A stretch of 52,039 nt of DNA from an uncultured Spartobacteria bacterium (GTDB lineage: Bacteria; Verrucomicrobiota; Verrucomicrobiia; Chthoniobacterales; JAATET01), in contig CALGTD010000056.1 in assembly GCA_937901895.1 (NCBI GenBank), positions 1 to 52,039 on the forward strand. Direction: 5' to 3'. The notes under the pieces were generated by a model that ran no database searches, was not told the DNA's origin, and saw nothing but the letters and a program-made list of their open reading frames with translations. Both the position numbers and the translations under genes were made by a program. This document shows positions 1 to 8,011 of this stretch, in pieces; the first letter of the stretch is position 1, and the number at the start of each line of letters is the position of its first letter.

Positions 1-340
1 CCCCACCCCCGAGCCGACACCCGCACCCACGCCGACGCCAACTCCGGCGGCGGAGCGAATCACCTTGGATCAATCGATCAAGGTGAAGCCCGGGCGGAAC
101 CGCTGGGTTGTTCGCGGCAAGGTCCGCGGGCGTGTGGGCATCCGGTCCGTGGAGGCGTCCGTCGACCGGGTTGCGGTCCGGATCCGCGTTGCGAAGAAGG
201 CGGCGCGACCGGTTGGAAATTGGAACGTGAAATTTGTTCCCACGCGCAACGTGACGAAGCTTCGCATCCAGCTGAAGGACGCCCGCGGACGGAACGTCCG
301 CAAAGTCTATCGCATCGTGACCCCGCAATCTGCGCCCTAG
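1..340 (+). CDS. C-terminus of a surface/exported protein with Pro-Thr linker and Ig-like tail (5' end outside window)
   Basis: The frame is open from the first base and ends in TAG at 340. The visible 112 residues begin with a low-complexity linker of alternating Pro, Thr and Ala (bases 2-52). A basic domain of about 90 residues follows, rich in beta-strand-like Val/Arg/Lys alternation: a WVVRGKVRG strand, a VEASVDRV strand, and an ending KDARGRNVRKVYRI. This resembles the Ig-like tail domains at the ends of large secreted Verrucomicrobial proteins, where the ending carries a [KR]DxxGR turn. A TTG at 65 could look like a start, but the open linker upstream argues that it is internal. The function of the whole protein cannot be told from this fragment. 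Confidence 0.6.
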   Translation, partial: PTPEPTPAPTPTPTPAAERITLDQSIKVKPGRNRWVVRGKVRGRVGIRSVEASVDRVAVRIRVAKKAARPVGNWNVKFVPTRNVTKLRIQLKDARGRNVRKVYRIVTPQSAP

Positions 341-646
341 AATGGGGCGGCTTCCCACCGGGGTCTCCGCGTGAGGCGCTCGTGCGCTTGTGTGACCCGA
401 GGGTGGGGCTGCGGAATGGCCGTCCGCGATTGCGGGCGACCATGAACTCTGGGGCACGAGGTGACCCATTTACCGACGGCTCGTCTCTTTTCACCGGGAC
501 GGAGGTGGTTAATGACACATGGAATCAACCTCCGCATGGGGTCGCCGAAAAAGGGACCACTTTCGAAGGGGGCGTCGACTGAGTCGGCGTTACGTATTTG
601 TCTCCGCGTTCCACAGGGAGGAGTGGGGAGACATTGGGGATGGCGG

Positions 647-669
647 CGCGGCGGATTTCTTCCGCCGCG
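647..669. other. GC-rich hairpin
   Basis: A perfect 9-bp stem (CGCGGCGGA with TCCGCCGCG) and a 5-base loop. There is no T-run on either side, so it is not a typical Rho-independent terminator. Its role is unknown. Confidence 0.4.
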
Positions 670-771
670 TCGTCTACCGATGAGCCCGGCCACTTCGCGG
701 AACGACGGAATTACCCAGCCGCGCGCGTGATGGCACTCCTTCGAGCAGACCTCCCCGGAGACAACGCCTCC

Positions 772-791
772 ATTGGGTCATTTGTTGACCT
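772..791. promoter_or_regulatory. Palindromic element upstream of PEP-CTERM gene 1, shared with gene 2
   Basis: The 20-mer starts ATTGGGTCATTT and contains a perfect inverted repeat GGTCA-N5-TGACC. A copy with 17 of 20 bases identical lies at 1973-1992, upstream of the paralogue. It sits 72-91 bases before the ATG at 863. This is a candidate operator or promoter element; no regulator can be named. Confidence 0.5.
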
Positions 792-862
792 GTTATTACA
801 ACTTTCTGGGGAGATTTGCCCACCCCTACCGGGTAATGTTTCAGCCGACATTTGAATCCCCT

Positions 863-1582
863 ATGAAAATCCCCCGCTGTCTCCTCTCTCTCGGAATCCT
901 CCTCGGTGGAATGAGTGCTCTCCAAGCAACGAACATTGGCTTCGGGAATCTCGGTGGAAGCAACACCCGGGTTCCTTCGGATCTGGGTTCGTTTGCTTCG
1001 ACTGATGGCAAGGGTTATGTGATTGCCCTCGGCGGGCCGACACCGAATATCGCGCTGGAATGGGACTCCGATTGGGATATCCACACCTCGGACCATTTCG
1101 CCGCTTTGGAGCAGAAGTTCGTAGGCGGCGGGGCCTGGGACAATGAAGGGGCAGTTCCAAGAATCGGTCAGCTGGATTTCGGGTTTCACACGATCCAGTT
1201 CCATGCCGATCCTGGCTATGCATTGGTTCTGAGCTTCTTCGATTTTGCACTCACCGGAGAGAACCCGTCGGCTACGACGTCCTGGAAGCTGACGCTCACA
1301 TCGCTTTCAGAAGGAATCGACGTCTGGACTCAGACCGTGGACTTCACGGTGGAAGGCGGGGTCAGCGATGTCCGGGTGATTGCTCCCAACTTCACCGGGG
1401 AATTCGGCGAGAGTTACATCCTCACATTTGAACGCACCTCCCAGAGCTTCAATTCCGACGGCAGGCATGGCATCGACAACCTGCAGTTCAGTCAGGTTGC
1501 AGTGCCAGAACCCGGGACGGTCGCTCTGCTCGCGAGTGCGGGGCTCGGGTTGCTGTTCGTTACGCGTCGCCGCAGCAAATAG
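863..1582 (+). CDS. PEP-CTERM sorting domain protein, paralogue 1
   Basis: A 239-residue exported protein. The start at 863 (MKIPRCLL) puts a signal peptide at residues 1-21 ending near LQA; upstream in-frame starts would bury that signal. The C-terminus carries the PEP-CTERM tripartite signal: VPEP, a hydrophobic helix, and RRR in the last few residues. In known systems an exosortase recognises this signal at the inner membrane and the protein goes to the surface or extracellular matrix. The middle (VGGGAWDNEG, PRIGQLDFG, DGRHGIDNLQFSQV) has no family I can name but is shared with the next gene, so the two arose by tandem duplication. No exosortase is in the window. There is no clear Shine-Dalgarno before the ATG. 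Confidence 0.85.
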   Translation: MKIPRCLLSLGILLGGMSALQATNIGFGNLGGSNTRVPSDLGSFASTDGKGYVIALGGPTPNIALEWDSDWDIHTSDHFAALEQKFVGGGAWDNEGAVPRIGQLDFGFHTIQFHADPGYALVLSFFDFALTGENPSATTSWKLTLTSLSEGIDVWTQTVDFTVEGGVSDVRVIAPNFTGEFGESYILTFERTSQSFNSDGRHGIDNLQFSQVAVPEPGTVALLASAGLGLLFVTRRRSK

Positions 1583-1609
1583 GGAATAACCACCCCATCG
1601 AAATTGTGC

Positions 1610-1643
1610 CGGGCACCCGTGAGGCGTTTCCTCCGGGTGCCCG
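1610..1643 (+). terminator. Putative terminator of PEP-CTERM gene 1
   Basis: A perfect 10-bp stem, CGGGCACCCG (1610-1619) with CGGGTGCCCG (1634-1643), and a 14-base loop. It begins 27 bases after the stop. The downstream T-run is weak (AATGATTTT), so termination may be partial. Confidence 0.5.
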
Positions 1644-1972
1644 AATGATTTTAACGATGGTCGCAAGTGGCCTGATACTTCCGTCGGGAAGCCAAACCCC
1701 GGACGCGTGGAGCTGTGACAAACGGAAATTCACTCGCATCGCGGTGGATCTGAGTCCGGCCTACCGGGCGCCCAGTTGGCGGTTCGATCCATCGGTCACA
1801 ACGCCCTGCCGTGGCTTCCGAAGAATTTGGTGGGATGTGGGAATGCCGTCGGGACTGCTAGTGGAATGATTGTCAACGATCCGCATGCGGGGGTATTCCT
1901 CAGGATTCCAGTTAAAGGCTGCGAATCGAGTCCTTGAAGGATAGACGGTTATGAAGGGTGTCCCAGTTTTTG

Positions 1973-1992
1973 ATTGGGTCATTTTGTGGCCT
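1973..1992. promoter_or_regulatory. Second copy of the PEP-CTERM upstream palindrome
   Basis: Matches 17 of 20 bases of 772-791. The inverted repeat reads GGTCA-N5-TGGCC, with one arm mismatch compared with copy 1. It lies 108-127 bases before the ATG at 2100. Conservation in otherwise unlike intergenic DNA suggests function or recent duplication. Confidence 0.5.
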
Positions 1993-2099
1993 AAACGGCA
2001 AAATAAGGAGTCTTGTTCACGAGTTCCTGTAGAGCGAAAAAGCGCGAGTTGCAGTAATTGTCATTTCAACTCGATTCGGAAAACCCCCAAACTCAAACC

Positions 2100-2822
2100 A
2101 TGAAAATCACTCGTTTCGTCGTCGCGATGGGACTTCTCGCCGGAGGTGCCACCACCGCTTTCGCCACCAACCTTGGCTTCGGCCAGCTCGGAGGAAACAA
2201 CACCACCGTGCCTGCCAACTATGGTTCCAATGCCACGGCCAACTCCAGTGGTGTTGATGTTTCCTACGGAGGTCCGACGCCCGGGATCAGCCTGGTCTGG
2301 GACGCAAACTGGGATATTCACACATCCAGTTGGTTTTCCTCCCTTGAGGATCAGTTCGTGGGTGGAGGTGCTTGGGACAACGAAGGGAATATGCCCCGGA
2401 TTGGGCAGCTTGATTTTGGCCTTCACACCATTCGGTTCAACGCGCAGCCCGACGTCAAACTGGTGCTGAGTTCCTTCGACTTCGGCCTCACGGGTGAGAC
2501 CGCCAATACCACGACCTCGTGGAAGCTGACGCTCACGCAAGTGTCCACCTCGGCCGTGGTATGGAACCAGTCGGTTGCGTTTACTGTGGTGGGAAATAAC
2601 GCCGATACGCAGGTCATTTCCCCGAGTTTCACCGGACTCGCGGGCGAGGACTATATCCTCACCTTCGAGCGTATTTCGGAAAGCTTCCCCTCCGACGGTC
2701 GTCATGGTATCGACAACCTGCAGTTCAGCCAGGTTGTGGTTCCGGAGCCGGCCACGTATGGCGTGGTCTTCGCTGGTTTGCTCGGTCTGATTGCCCTGCG
2801 TCGCCGCAAGGCGCGCGCCTGA
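2100..2822 (+). CDS. PEP-CTERM sorting domain protein, paralogue 2
   Basis: A 240-residue exported protein, paralogous to 863-1582 along its whole length. The start at 2100 (MKITRFVV) gives a signal peptide of about 21 residues ending TAFA. Shared blocks are the N-terminal LGFGQLGGNNT stretch, VGGGAWDNEG, PRIGQLDFG, TTSWKLTLT and GRHGIDNLQFSQV. The end is VPEP, a hydrophobic helix and RRRKARA, a typical exosortase signal. Residues differ mostly in surface-type positions, so this is divergence after duplication rather than a very recent copy. A strong terminator follows at 2854. Its role is unknown; PEP-CTERM proteins are usually envelope or matrix components. Confidence 0.85.
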   Translation: MKITRFVVAMGLLAGGATTAFATNLGFGQLGGNNTTVPANYGSNATANSSGVDVSYGGPTPGISLVWDANWDIHTSSWFSSLEDQFVGGGAWDNEGNMPRIGQLDFGLHTIRFNAQPDVKLVLSSFDFGLTGETANTTTSWKLTLTQVSTSAVVWNQSVAFTVVGNNADTQVISPSFTGLAGEDYILTFERISESFPSDGRHGIDNLQFSQVVVPEPATYGVVFAGLLGLIALRRRKARA

Positions 2823-2853
2823 TAGCAGACAGGCTTCGTCCATTTTTCTCACG

Positions 2854-2885
2854 AAAGTGCGCGGCATTTGCCGCGCACTTTTTTT
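2854..2885 (+). terminator. Rho-independent terminator after PEP-CTERM gene 2
   Basis: A 12-bp perfect stem (AAAGTGCGCGGC with GCCGCGCACTTT), loop ATTT, followed directly by a T-run to 2885. It begins 31 bases after the stop at 2822. This is among the clearest terminators in the window. Confidence 0.9.
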
Positions 2886-3286
2886 GCTCACAGCAGTCTG
2901 CTCGCCTCGCCTTTCCATCTTTCCCGCGACTTTAAACGTTGGGACGAACGGTCCATTTTCCCAACCATGGCCGGGCCCACCTGAATAAGAGATTCGCCTG
3001 GCGTCTCCAAATTCGATGCCACGCTCGAGTTGGCGGAGATGGAGTTCTCGGCACTCTGATTGGCTGCGAGGTTGCTACGCTGGCGAGTATACTTTGAGAG
3101 CGGCCGCCCCGCTCCGGGCGCCGTTTTTGACGGAAACGGTGGCTTTCATGGGAATCTCGCATCTTGAAACGTGGCACCGTTGCGTTGCTCGCGAGAGTCG
3201 AGGGATGCGTGTTGATCGGCGCTCCGGAGCGGTTCGTGACAAGTGGAGGTCGGACCGATGTCTGACCATTGTGGTGGCAGGTCGCG
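2886..3286. other. Intergenic region (401 bases) between convergent genes
   Basis: Nothing recognisable: no coding pattern, tRNA or clear hairpin with a T-run. It separates the plus-strand PEP-CTERM genes from the 3' end of the long minus-strand gene train. Confidence 0.5.
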
Positions 3287-3826
3287 CTATTCCTTCTTTT
3301 GCTCCCACTTCCAGGAGCCGTCCGGCTGGGCCACCTCGATCCATTCGCCGGAGAAGGAGCGATTCGTCCATAGCTCGCCTTGCGCCCTTTGCACTTCCTC
3401 GAGGGAAATCTTTTGCTCCTCGGCGATGATCTTCATCTGGGCACGGCGGTCGGAATTCTCGCGTGCAACGGTCTGGCGCACGTAGTCCCCGTATTCACCG
3501 GAAGGTTCCGTGAGGACCTCAAGCAGACCGTCGTGCCGCTCGCCTACGAGGCGGGAGTTTTTGAACGTCTGGATGTCCGCAGCTCGATTCCGGCGACGTT
3601 CCTCCGGATCGGTGGAGCGCTGTTGCTGGTTGTCGTCGTTGGTGGATGGCTGCGGCGTCGGGGAGGGAGCGGAGCTTCCGTCGCCGTGCTGATAGACATC
3701 GAGCCGCATGTCGATGTCGACCTTGATCGGCTCGTTGGTGGCGAGATTGACCGAGGGCAGCTTGCAACCGGCGAGGGTCAGCGTGGCGACGAAGAGGATT
3801 GCGCGCGGAGTCTGCCTTGCTGCCAT
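3287..3826 (-). CDS. Fused YnbE-like / YdbL-like (DUF1318) lipoprotein
   Basis: 179 residues starting at 3826 (MAARQTPRAI). The signal peptide ends in lipobox TLAG-C, with the acylated Cys at residue 21. Residues 21-47 (PSVNLATNEPIKVDIDMRLDV) match the pattern of E. coli YnbE, a tiny outer-membrane lipoprotein. A polar Pro/Gln/Asp linker (48-80) leads to residues 82-165, which match YdbL/DUF1318 (RLVGERHDG, then DRRAQMKIIAEEQKISLEEV). In E. coli these are separate genes after ydbH. YnbE pairs with YdbH to form a lipid bridge between the membranes and YdbL tunes that pairing. Here the reading frame overlaps the end of ydbH by 49 bases, so expression is coupled. The fusion is the unusual point. 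Longer upstream starts would destroy the signal peptide. Confidence 0.8.
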   Translation of the reverse strand: MAARQTPRAILFVATLTLAGCKLPSVNLATNEPIKVDIDMRLDVYQHGDGSSAPSPTPQPSTNDDNQQQRSTDPEERRRNRAADIQTFKNSRLVGERHDGLLEVLTEPSGEYGDYVRQTVARENSDRRAQMKIIAEEQKISLEEVQRAQGELWTNRSFSGEWIEVAQPDGSWKWEQKKE

Positions 3827-6588
3827 GGGTTGTTGGTTTCCGGTCCGTCGTGGAGGACGATCTCGAAGTTTCGCGAGCCGTGAGGGCCGCTCAAATCCAG
3901 ATTGAGGATGCCTTGCGACTGCACGAACCAAAATTCGCCCGTGGCCTCCGTGTAGTCGAAATCGCGGAGCGTCTCAAGGCCGATGCGGGTGATGTCCTGT
4001 TTTACCGTGATCCATGTGTCGGGAATGCGTGCGATGAGGTCGTCGAGTTTGCCGATCTTCAGTCGGCCAGGCTCGGTAATCCGGATGTCGCCGCGCACGC
4101 GGTCGATGTCCTTGCGAAATGCGTCGACCTGCATGGAAAAGTCGAGCGGACCGCTCATGCTGAAGTTTTGGGGCGAGATCACGTCGGTCAGCGCCTTCGT
4201 GTTCACCCCCGTTCCTGCGACCCAGCCGATCCACGGGGAATCCTGGGCGAAGAAAAAGCTGAAGCCGCCGTTCACGTATCCCTCGTAGGACATGCCCCCA
4301 AACTGGCCGTTGATTCCGCGCACGTCGAACGTCACGGCGATCCAGGCATCCTTCGCCTCGAATTGCCGCCAGCGAATGCCGGCAATATCCAGTTTCTGGA
4401 CGAGGTTCTTCTCGCCCTTTTCGGGTGGATACGCAAAGCGCAGGTCGCCTTCCACCTCGTCGATCTCGAGCTGGTAGTCGGGGAAGTCGTAACTCTGCTT
4501 TGGAACGGTGAGCACGGCCTGCAGCTCGAGGGCGGCGAGGTTGTCGAGCGCGATGTTTTGTGCGGTGGTCTCAAACTCGAGCGGCAGGCCGACGTCGGTC
4601 TCTCCACCACTCCCGAGCACCAGTTTTCCAAATTTCACCTCGAGATCGTCGACAGACCATTGAGGCTCGTTGTCATCCGCGGCGTTCGCACCGCGCTCTG
4701 CCTCGTCGGGGGCGGTGGCGCGCTCCATGTAGACGAAGAGGTCGCGGTTCAGAAAAATGGACGGACGCAGGATGACGACCTTGCGCAGATTCCTGCGGGC
4801 CAGACCGCGCAGCGTGAAGCGCACAAATACGCTGCGAAGCGAGAGGATCTTCACGTTTCGGTCGAGGGGCGATCGCAGGATGATGTCTGCGAATTCGATG
4901 GTCTGTTCCTCGTCGAGCAGGCGTCCGGAGAGACCAGCGGCGGATACGTTCTGAAGTTCCGTGTTCAATGTGAAACGAAGTTCCGTGAGTCCCGGGCGAT
5001 CGTCTTCGAGGCGCGTTCGGATGCCGGAAATACGAAGCGTTCCGATCGACCAGCCCTCGTCGTTTGTTGCGGACGGAGCGGTGGGAGAGGGCGGAGGAGC
5101 GTTGTCTCCGGAGAAAAGTGCCTGCAGATCCGCGCCAATCCGCAGCCGGCCGCCTTCGATGTCCACCGATTCGATGCGCTGCTGCTGAAGCAGACCGGAG
5201 GCTGTGAAGCCGATGCGTGCGATGTCGAGCGTCAGGATTGGCGTTTCGGAATCCGCGTCGCTGATTTGTGCGTCCCAGACCGTGAGCTTCTGTGCAACTT
5301 CAGCGGCCTCCCCGAGGGTGCCGAGGTTGGTGGCGTCGATGGCAAACTTCGCGCTGGCGGTGATGTCCTCACGAAATCCGGAGATGGTAATCGTTCCGTA
5401 GGTGCAGACGAAGCGTTCCACCAGCCATGCCATCGGCTCGGCGGCGGTTGCGGGCGCCTGGGGGGATGTCGATGCCGTCTGCTGCGAGCGGGGAGATGCG
5501 GAAAGGTCGATCGCAAGCGCTGGACTCTCGAGACGGATCTCGCGAAGCGTTTTTTGCGCGAGTCCTGCGATCGAGAAGGTCGCCACTGCGGAATTCGCCT
5601 TCAGTAATGGCGGCCCGGACGACTGCTCCGCCGTAATGCGGATGTCCGACAGGGTGACGGTCTGGTCGACATCCGCCGTCGGGCTGTGCACGGCACCGAT
5701 CTCGCGAAGCGCAGCCGCGAGACGGAATGTGACCTGACCGATCGCTCCGGGGGCGTCCGGGATGTCTACTGCAATTTCTTTGACGTCGAGCGAGCCCACG
5801 GTCCATGAGGGCGATGCCTGCACGGGGTTTTCGGATTCCTCCCTGCCCGAAAAAAAATCGAGAAGCTCGGGCGTGATCCGGACCTGGCCTTCGCCAATCG
5901 CCACCGCCTCGACGTGGTTGTCTGTGAAAAGGCCGTCCGTCGTGAAGCACGCACCAATCCGCTCGATCGTGAGAAACTCCGTGCCGGAAGGCGTGGAGGC
6001 GATGATCTCCGAGATTTCAACCGTGTGCACGATCCGGCCGAGTTCGCCGCCAACTCCGAGATTCTCGAGGGTGGTGGTGACTGCCATCTCGACGGTAGGG
6101 GATCGCTCCCCAAATTCCGTGATTCGCAACCGCCCGTCGCGGATTTCCAGACGTCCGATCGACCACTCGAACGGGTTGTCGGACTCCGGGCCTGGCGGCC
6201 CGGAGGGTTTGAGTCCAAGTGCTTCGCCGAGTCGCGGGGACAGAATGAGCGAAGGTCGATCGAGCTCGATGGTTTCGATGCGTGCGCTGGGAAGTTCGGC
6301 GAGACGAAAGGACGCCGTTCCGCCCTCCATGCGGAGGAGAAGCTCTCCGTCGGAGGTGGAAAAGAGCTCAAGATTACGAACCAGCAGACGCGACGGAAAC
6401 TCGATGCGCAACGATTCCATTTCCGCGCGGACGCCCGGAAACACCCGATGGATCGACCATTTTACGATCCAATCGAGATGGAGGAATGCCGTGATGGCTG
6501 CGACCGCTGCGATCGCGACGAGTGCGGCCGCTGCGAGAAAAATTCGGCGGAGCCAGCGACGTTTGGGTCTGGATGTGGGTTCAGGCAA
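3778..6588 (-). CDS. ydbH: YdbH-like AsmA/RBG-type intermembrane lipid transport protein
   Basis: 936 residues. A basic N-terminus (RPKRRWLRR) and one membrane helix (residues about 15-36) anchor it in the inner membrane; the rest lies in the periplasm. YdbH, TamB and YhdP form long beta-grooves that carry phospholipid to the outer membrane. Five modules can be seen, each opening with W-[ST/L]-hydrophobic near W142, W262, W388, W513 and W644, a period of 120-131 residues. Modules 1 and 3 resemble each other (ending ...FSG), as do 2 and 4 (LAQKTLREI versus LARRNLRKV). The C-terminal third (about 690-936) is the most conserved-looking part and corresponds to the YdbH end that meets YnbE. Its start overlaps the prenyltransferase stop by 8 bases, and the YnbE-YdbL lipoprotein follows. 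E. coli YdbH is slightly shorter (about 880). Confidence 0.8.
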   Translation of the reverse strand: MPEPTSRPKRRWLRRIFLAAAALVAIAAVAAITAFLHLDWIVKWSIHRVFPGVRAEMESLRIEFPSRLLVRNLELFSTSDGELLLRMEGGTASFRLAELPSARIETIELDRPSLILSPRLGEALGLKPSGPPGPESDNPFEWSIGRLEIRDGRLRITEFGERSPTVEMAVTTTLENLGVGGELGRIVHTVEISEIIASTPSGTEFLTIERIGACFTTDGLFTDNHVEAVAIGEGQVRITPELLDFFSGREESENPVQASPSWTVGSLDVKEIAVDIPDAPGAIGQVTFRLAAALREIGAVHSPTADVDQTVTLSDIRITAEQSSGPPLLKANSAVATFSIAGLAQKTLREIRLESPALAIDLSASPRSQQTASTSPQAPATAAEPMAWLVERFVCTYGTITISGFREDITASAKFAIDATNLGTLGEAAEVAQKLTVWDAQISDADSETPILTLDIARIGFTASGLLQQQRIESVDIEGGRLRIGADLQALFSGDNAPPPSPTAPSATNDEGWSIGTLRISGIRTRLEDDRPGLTELRFTLNTELQNVSAAGLSGRLLDEEQTIEFADIILRSPLDRNVKILSLRSVFVRFTLRGLARRNLRKVVILRPSIFLNRDLFVYMERATAPDEAERGANAADDNEPQWSVDDLEVKFGKLVLGSGGETDVGLPLEFETTAQNIALDNLAALELQAVLTVPKQSYDFPDYQLEIDEVEGDLRFAYPPEKGEKNLVQKLDIAGIRWRQFEAKDAWIAVTFDVRGINGQFGGMSYEGYVNGGFSFFFAQDSPWIGWVAGTGVNTKALTDVISPQNFSMSGPLDFSMQVDAFRKDIDRVRGDIRITEPGRLKIGKLDDLIARIPDTWITVKQDITRIGLETLRDFDYTEATGEFWFVQSQGILNLDLSGPHGSRNFEIVLHDGPETNNPWQQGRLRAQSSSSPR

Positions 6589-7429
6589 GCCGGTCGATCA
6601 GGATCGATAGAAGGAATACGGCTCCGATCCATGCGTTGGACCGAAAAAATGCGGCGTTGATCGCCGCCACGTCGAGGGAGCGGGCGACGCGGTGCTCGTA
6701 GACGAGAAAGCCGAGCACGAGCACAACACCGGCGGCATAGACGGGGCCAAGTCCCGCGATCCATCCAAATGCAACGAGGCAGAGCCACGTGAGAGCATGC
6801 AGCACCTGCGCAAACCGAAGCGCGCGGGGAATGCCGAGCCACACGACGATGGATTTCAGCCCTTCGCGCCGGTCGACCTCGTAGTCCTGGGTCGCATAGA
6901 TGATGTCGAATCCCGCAACCCAGAGTGTGACTCCGAGAGCGAGGACCAGCGGCGCCCATGCGAATGCTCCCGTCACGGCCAGCCACGCGCCCACTGGGGC
7001 GGCGGAAAGCGCGAGACCTAGAAAAAACTGCGCGGCATGGGTGAAGCGCTTGGTGAGTGAATAAAAAAAGACGAGACCAAGCGCGACGGGAGAAAGGGTG
7101 AGGCAAAGGGGATTGATCGCCGCGGAAACAAGGAGGAACAGCGCGGAGGAGATCGCGCAGCCGGCAATGGCCGCCCCGCGCGGAACGAGGCGGTGACGCC
7201 CCTCCGTGCGTGGGTTGCGCCGGTCATAGTCCCAGTCCGCGATGCGGTTGAAGGTCATTGCCGCAGTGCGCGCAAAAACAAGCGCCAGCACAATAAAGAG
7301 CACGAGTCGCAGGGTGGGGAATCCGTCGGCGGCGACGAGCATCGCGCCGAGTGCGAACGGCATTGCGAAGACGGTATGGGAAAACCGGATGAACGTGAGA
7401 AACCGTGCGACCGGCGCGGCGGAGGTCAT
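6581..7429 (-). CDS. UbiA-family polyprenyltransferase (UbiA/MqnP-like)
   Basis: 282 residues with about eight to nine hydrophobic helices. It transfers a polyprenyl chain to an aromatic acid in quinone synthesis. The first Asp-rich motif is NRIADWDYDRRNPRT (N61, D65, D69), which binds the Mg-diphosphate; the second is DYEVDRREG. The NPRT-EGR ending of motif 1 is typical of UbiA and of MqnP, the menaquinone (futalosine route) enzyme. I cannot choose between the two from sequence alone, and no other quinone gene is nearby. The start at 7429 overlaps the upstream stop as ATGA, which decides it against the ATG at 7450. It ends 8 bases inside the ydbH start. Confidence 0.85.
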   Translation of the reverse strand: MTSAAPVARFLTFIRFSHTVFAMPFALGAMLVAADGFPTLRLVLFIVLALVFARTAAMTFNRIADWDYDRRNPRTEGRHRLVPRGAAIAGCAISSALFLLVSAAINPLCLTLSPVALGLVFFYSLTKRFTHAAQFFLGLALSAAPVGAWLAVTGAFAWAPLVLALGVTLWVAGFDIIYATQDYEVDRREGLKSIVVWLGIPRALRFAQVLHALTWLCLVAFGWIAGLGPVYAAGVVLVLGFLVYEHRVARSLDVAAINAAFFRSNAWIGAVFLLSILIDRLA

Positions 7430-7968
7430 CGTTTCGGAGGATCGAACCACTCGACGAGCGCGTCGTCCACGCGCAGGTCGATGAGCTGCCAGTCCTTTTC
7501 CGCCTGGTAGAAATAGAACTGCCAGCGGAGCGGCAGGTTTTTCCCATTGAGCAGATACGTGCGGCGCATGAGGTGCGTCCCGAGCTTTTCCTCGCGGACG
7601 AGTTCGTAGCCGACCACGGGGCCGTATGCATCGAGCGCGCGCTGGGTCTGCTCCGCCATTTTCTTCGCTTCGCCGCCCCGGTCCTGCAGTGCGAACTGCG
7701 AGTGCAGCGTGCCGTAGGCGTCCTCCACGCGGTCGGCCTTAAGCGCGTCGAAGAAGACCTGGATGATTTCGTCCGGCGTGCGACCTGCCTGGGCGGGAGC
7801 GGGCGCCGGAGTTGGGGTGGGTTCCGATTTTCGCACCTCCTCCAGAGAGTTGGGCATCTTGCGGGATTCCCCGGTGTCCGTGGAATCTGGGGATGGGACC
7901 GACTCGATCTGTGCGAACGCCGGCGTGCAGGCGATCATGCAGATGGCGATGCGAAAAAGCACTCTCAT
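7426..7968 (-). CDS. Small exported protein of unknown function (DUF4019/NTF2-like shape)
   Basis: 180 residues from ATG at 7968. A signal peptide (MRVLFRIAICMIACTPAFA) is followed by a Pro/Ala linker (about 50-65). The domain beginning PDEIIQVFFDALKADRVEDAYGTLH and ending WQFYFYQAEKDWQLIDLRVDD looks like the cone-shaped NTF2/DUF4019-type fold: a helical start, then strands ending in a trailing W-x-L-I-D-L strand. I cannot assign a ligand. A 43-base gap separates it from the STAS gene upstream, and its stop overlaps the prenyltransferase start. Longer upstream starts are rejected because they would run through the STAS gene and bury the signal. Confidence 0.65.
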   Translation of the reverse strand: MRVLFRIAICMIACTPAFAQIESVPSPDSTDTGESRKMPNSLEEVRKSEPTPTPAPAPAQAGRTPDEIIQVFFDALKADRVEDAYGTLHSQFALQDRGGEAKKMAEQTQRALDAYGPVVGYELVREEKLGTHLMRRTYLLNGKNLPLRWQFYFYQAEKDWQLIDLRVDDALVEWFDPPKR

Positions 7969-8011
7969 GGGCGGATTCTCGTCCGGGGAGCGCGCCTCGT
8001 CGAGGCCGGCG

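Larger units (their letters stand above)
341..862. other. Intergenic region (522 bases) upstream of the first PEP-CTERM gene
   Basis: I see no gene here. Frames that stay open have no recognisable domain. The notable content is a GC-rich hairpin (stem 647-655 with 661-669, loop TTTCT, no T-run) and the palindrome at 772-791 described separately. No convincing -35/-10 pair was found. Confidence 0.5.
1583..2099. other. Intergenic region (517 bases) between the PEP-CTERM paralogues
   Basis: No gene is visible. It holds a hairpin just after the first gene (1610-1643) and the second copy of the shared palindrome (1973-1992). The remaining bases show no structure I can interpret. Its length suggests that each paralogue has its own promoter. 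Confidence 0.5.

Noticed and set aside
731..747. TGGCAC...GC sequence resembling a sigma-54 promoter before the first PEP-CTERM gene
   Set aside because: The spacing between GG and GC is 11 instead of 10 bases and the -12 part is TCGAGC rather than TTGC, so it does not fit the consensus.
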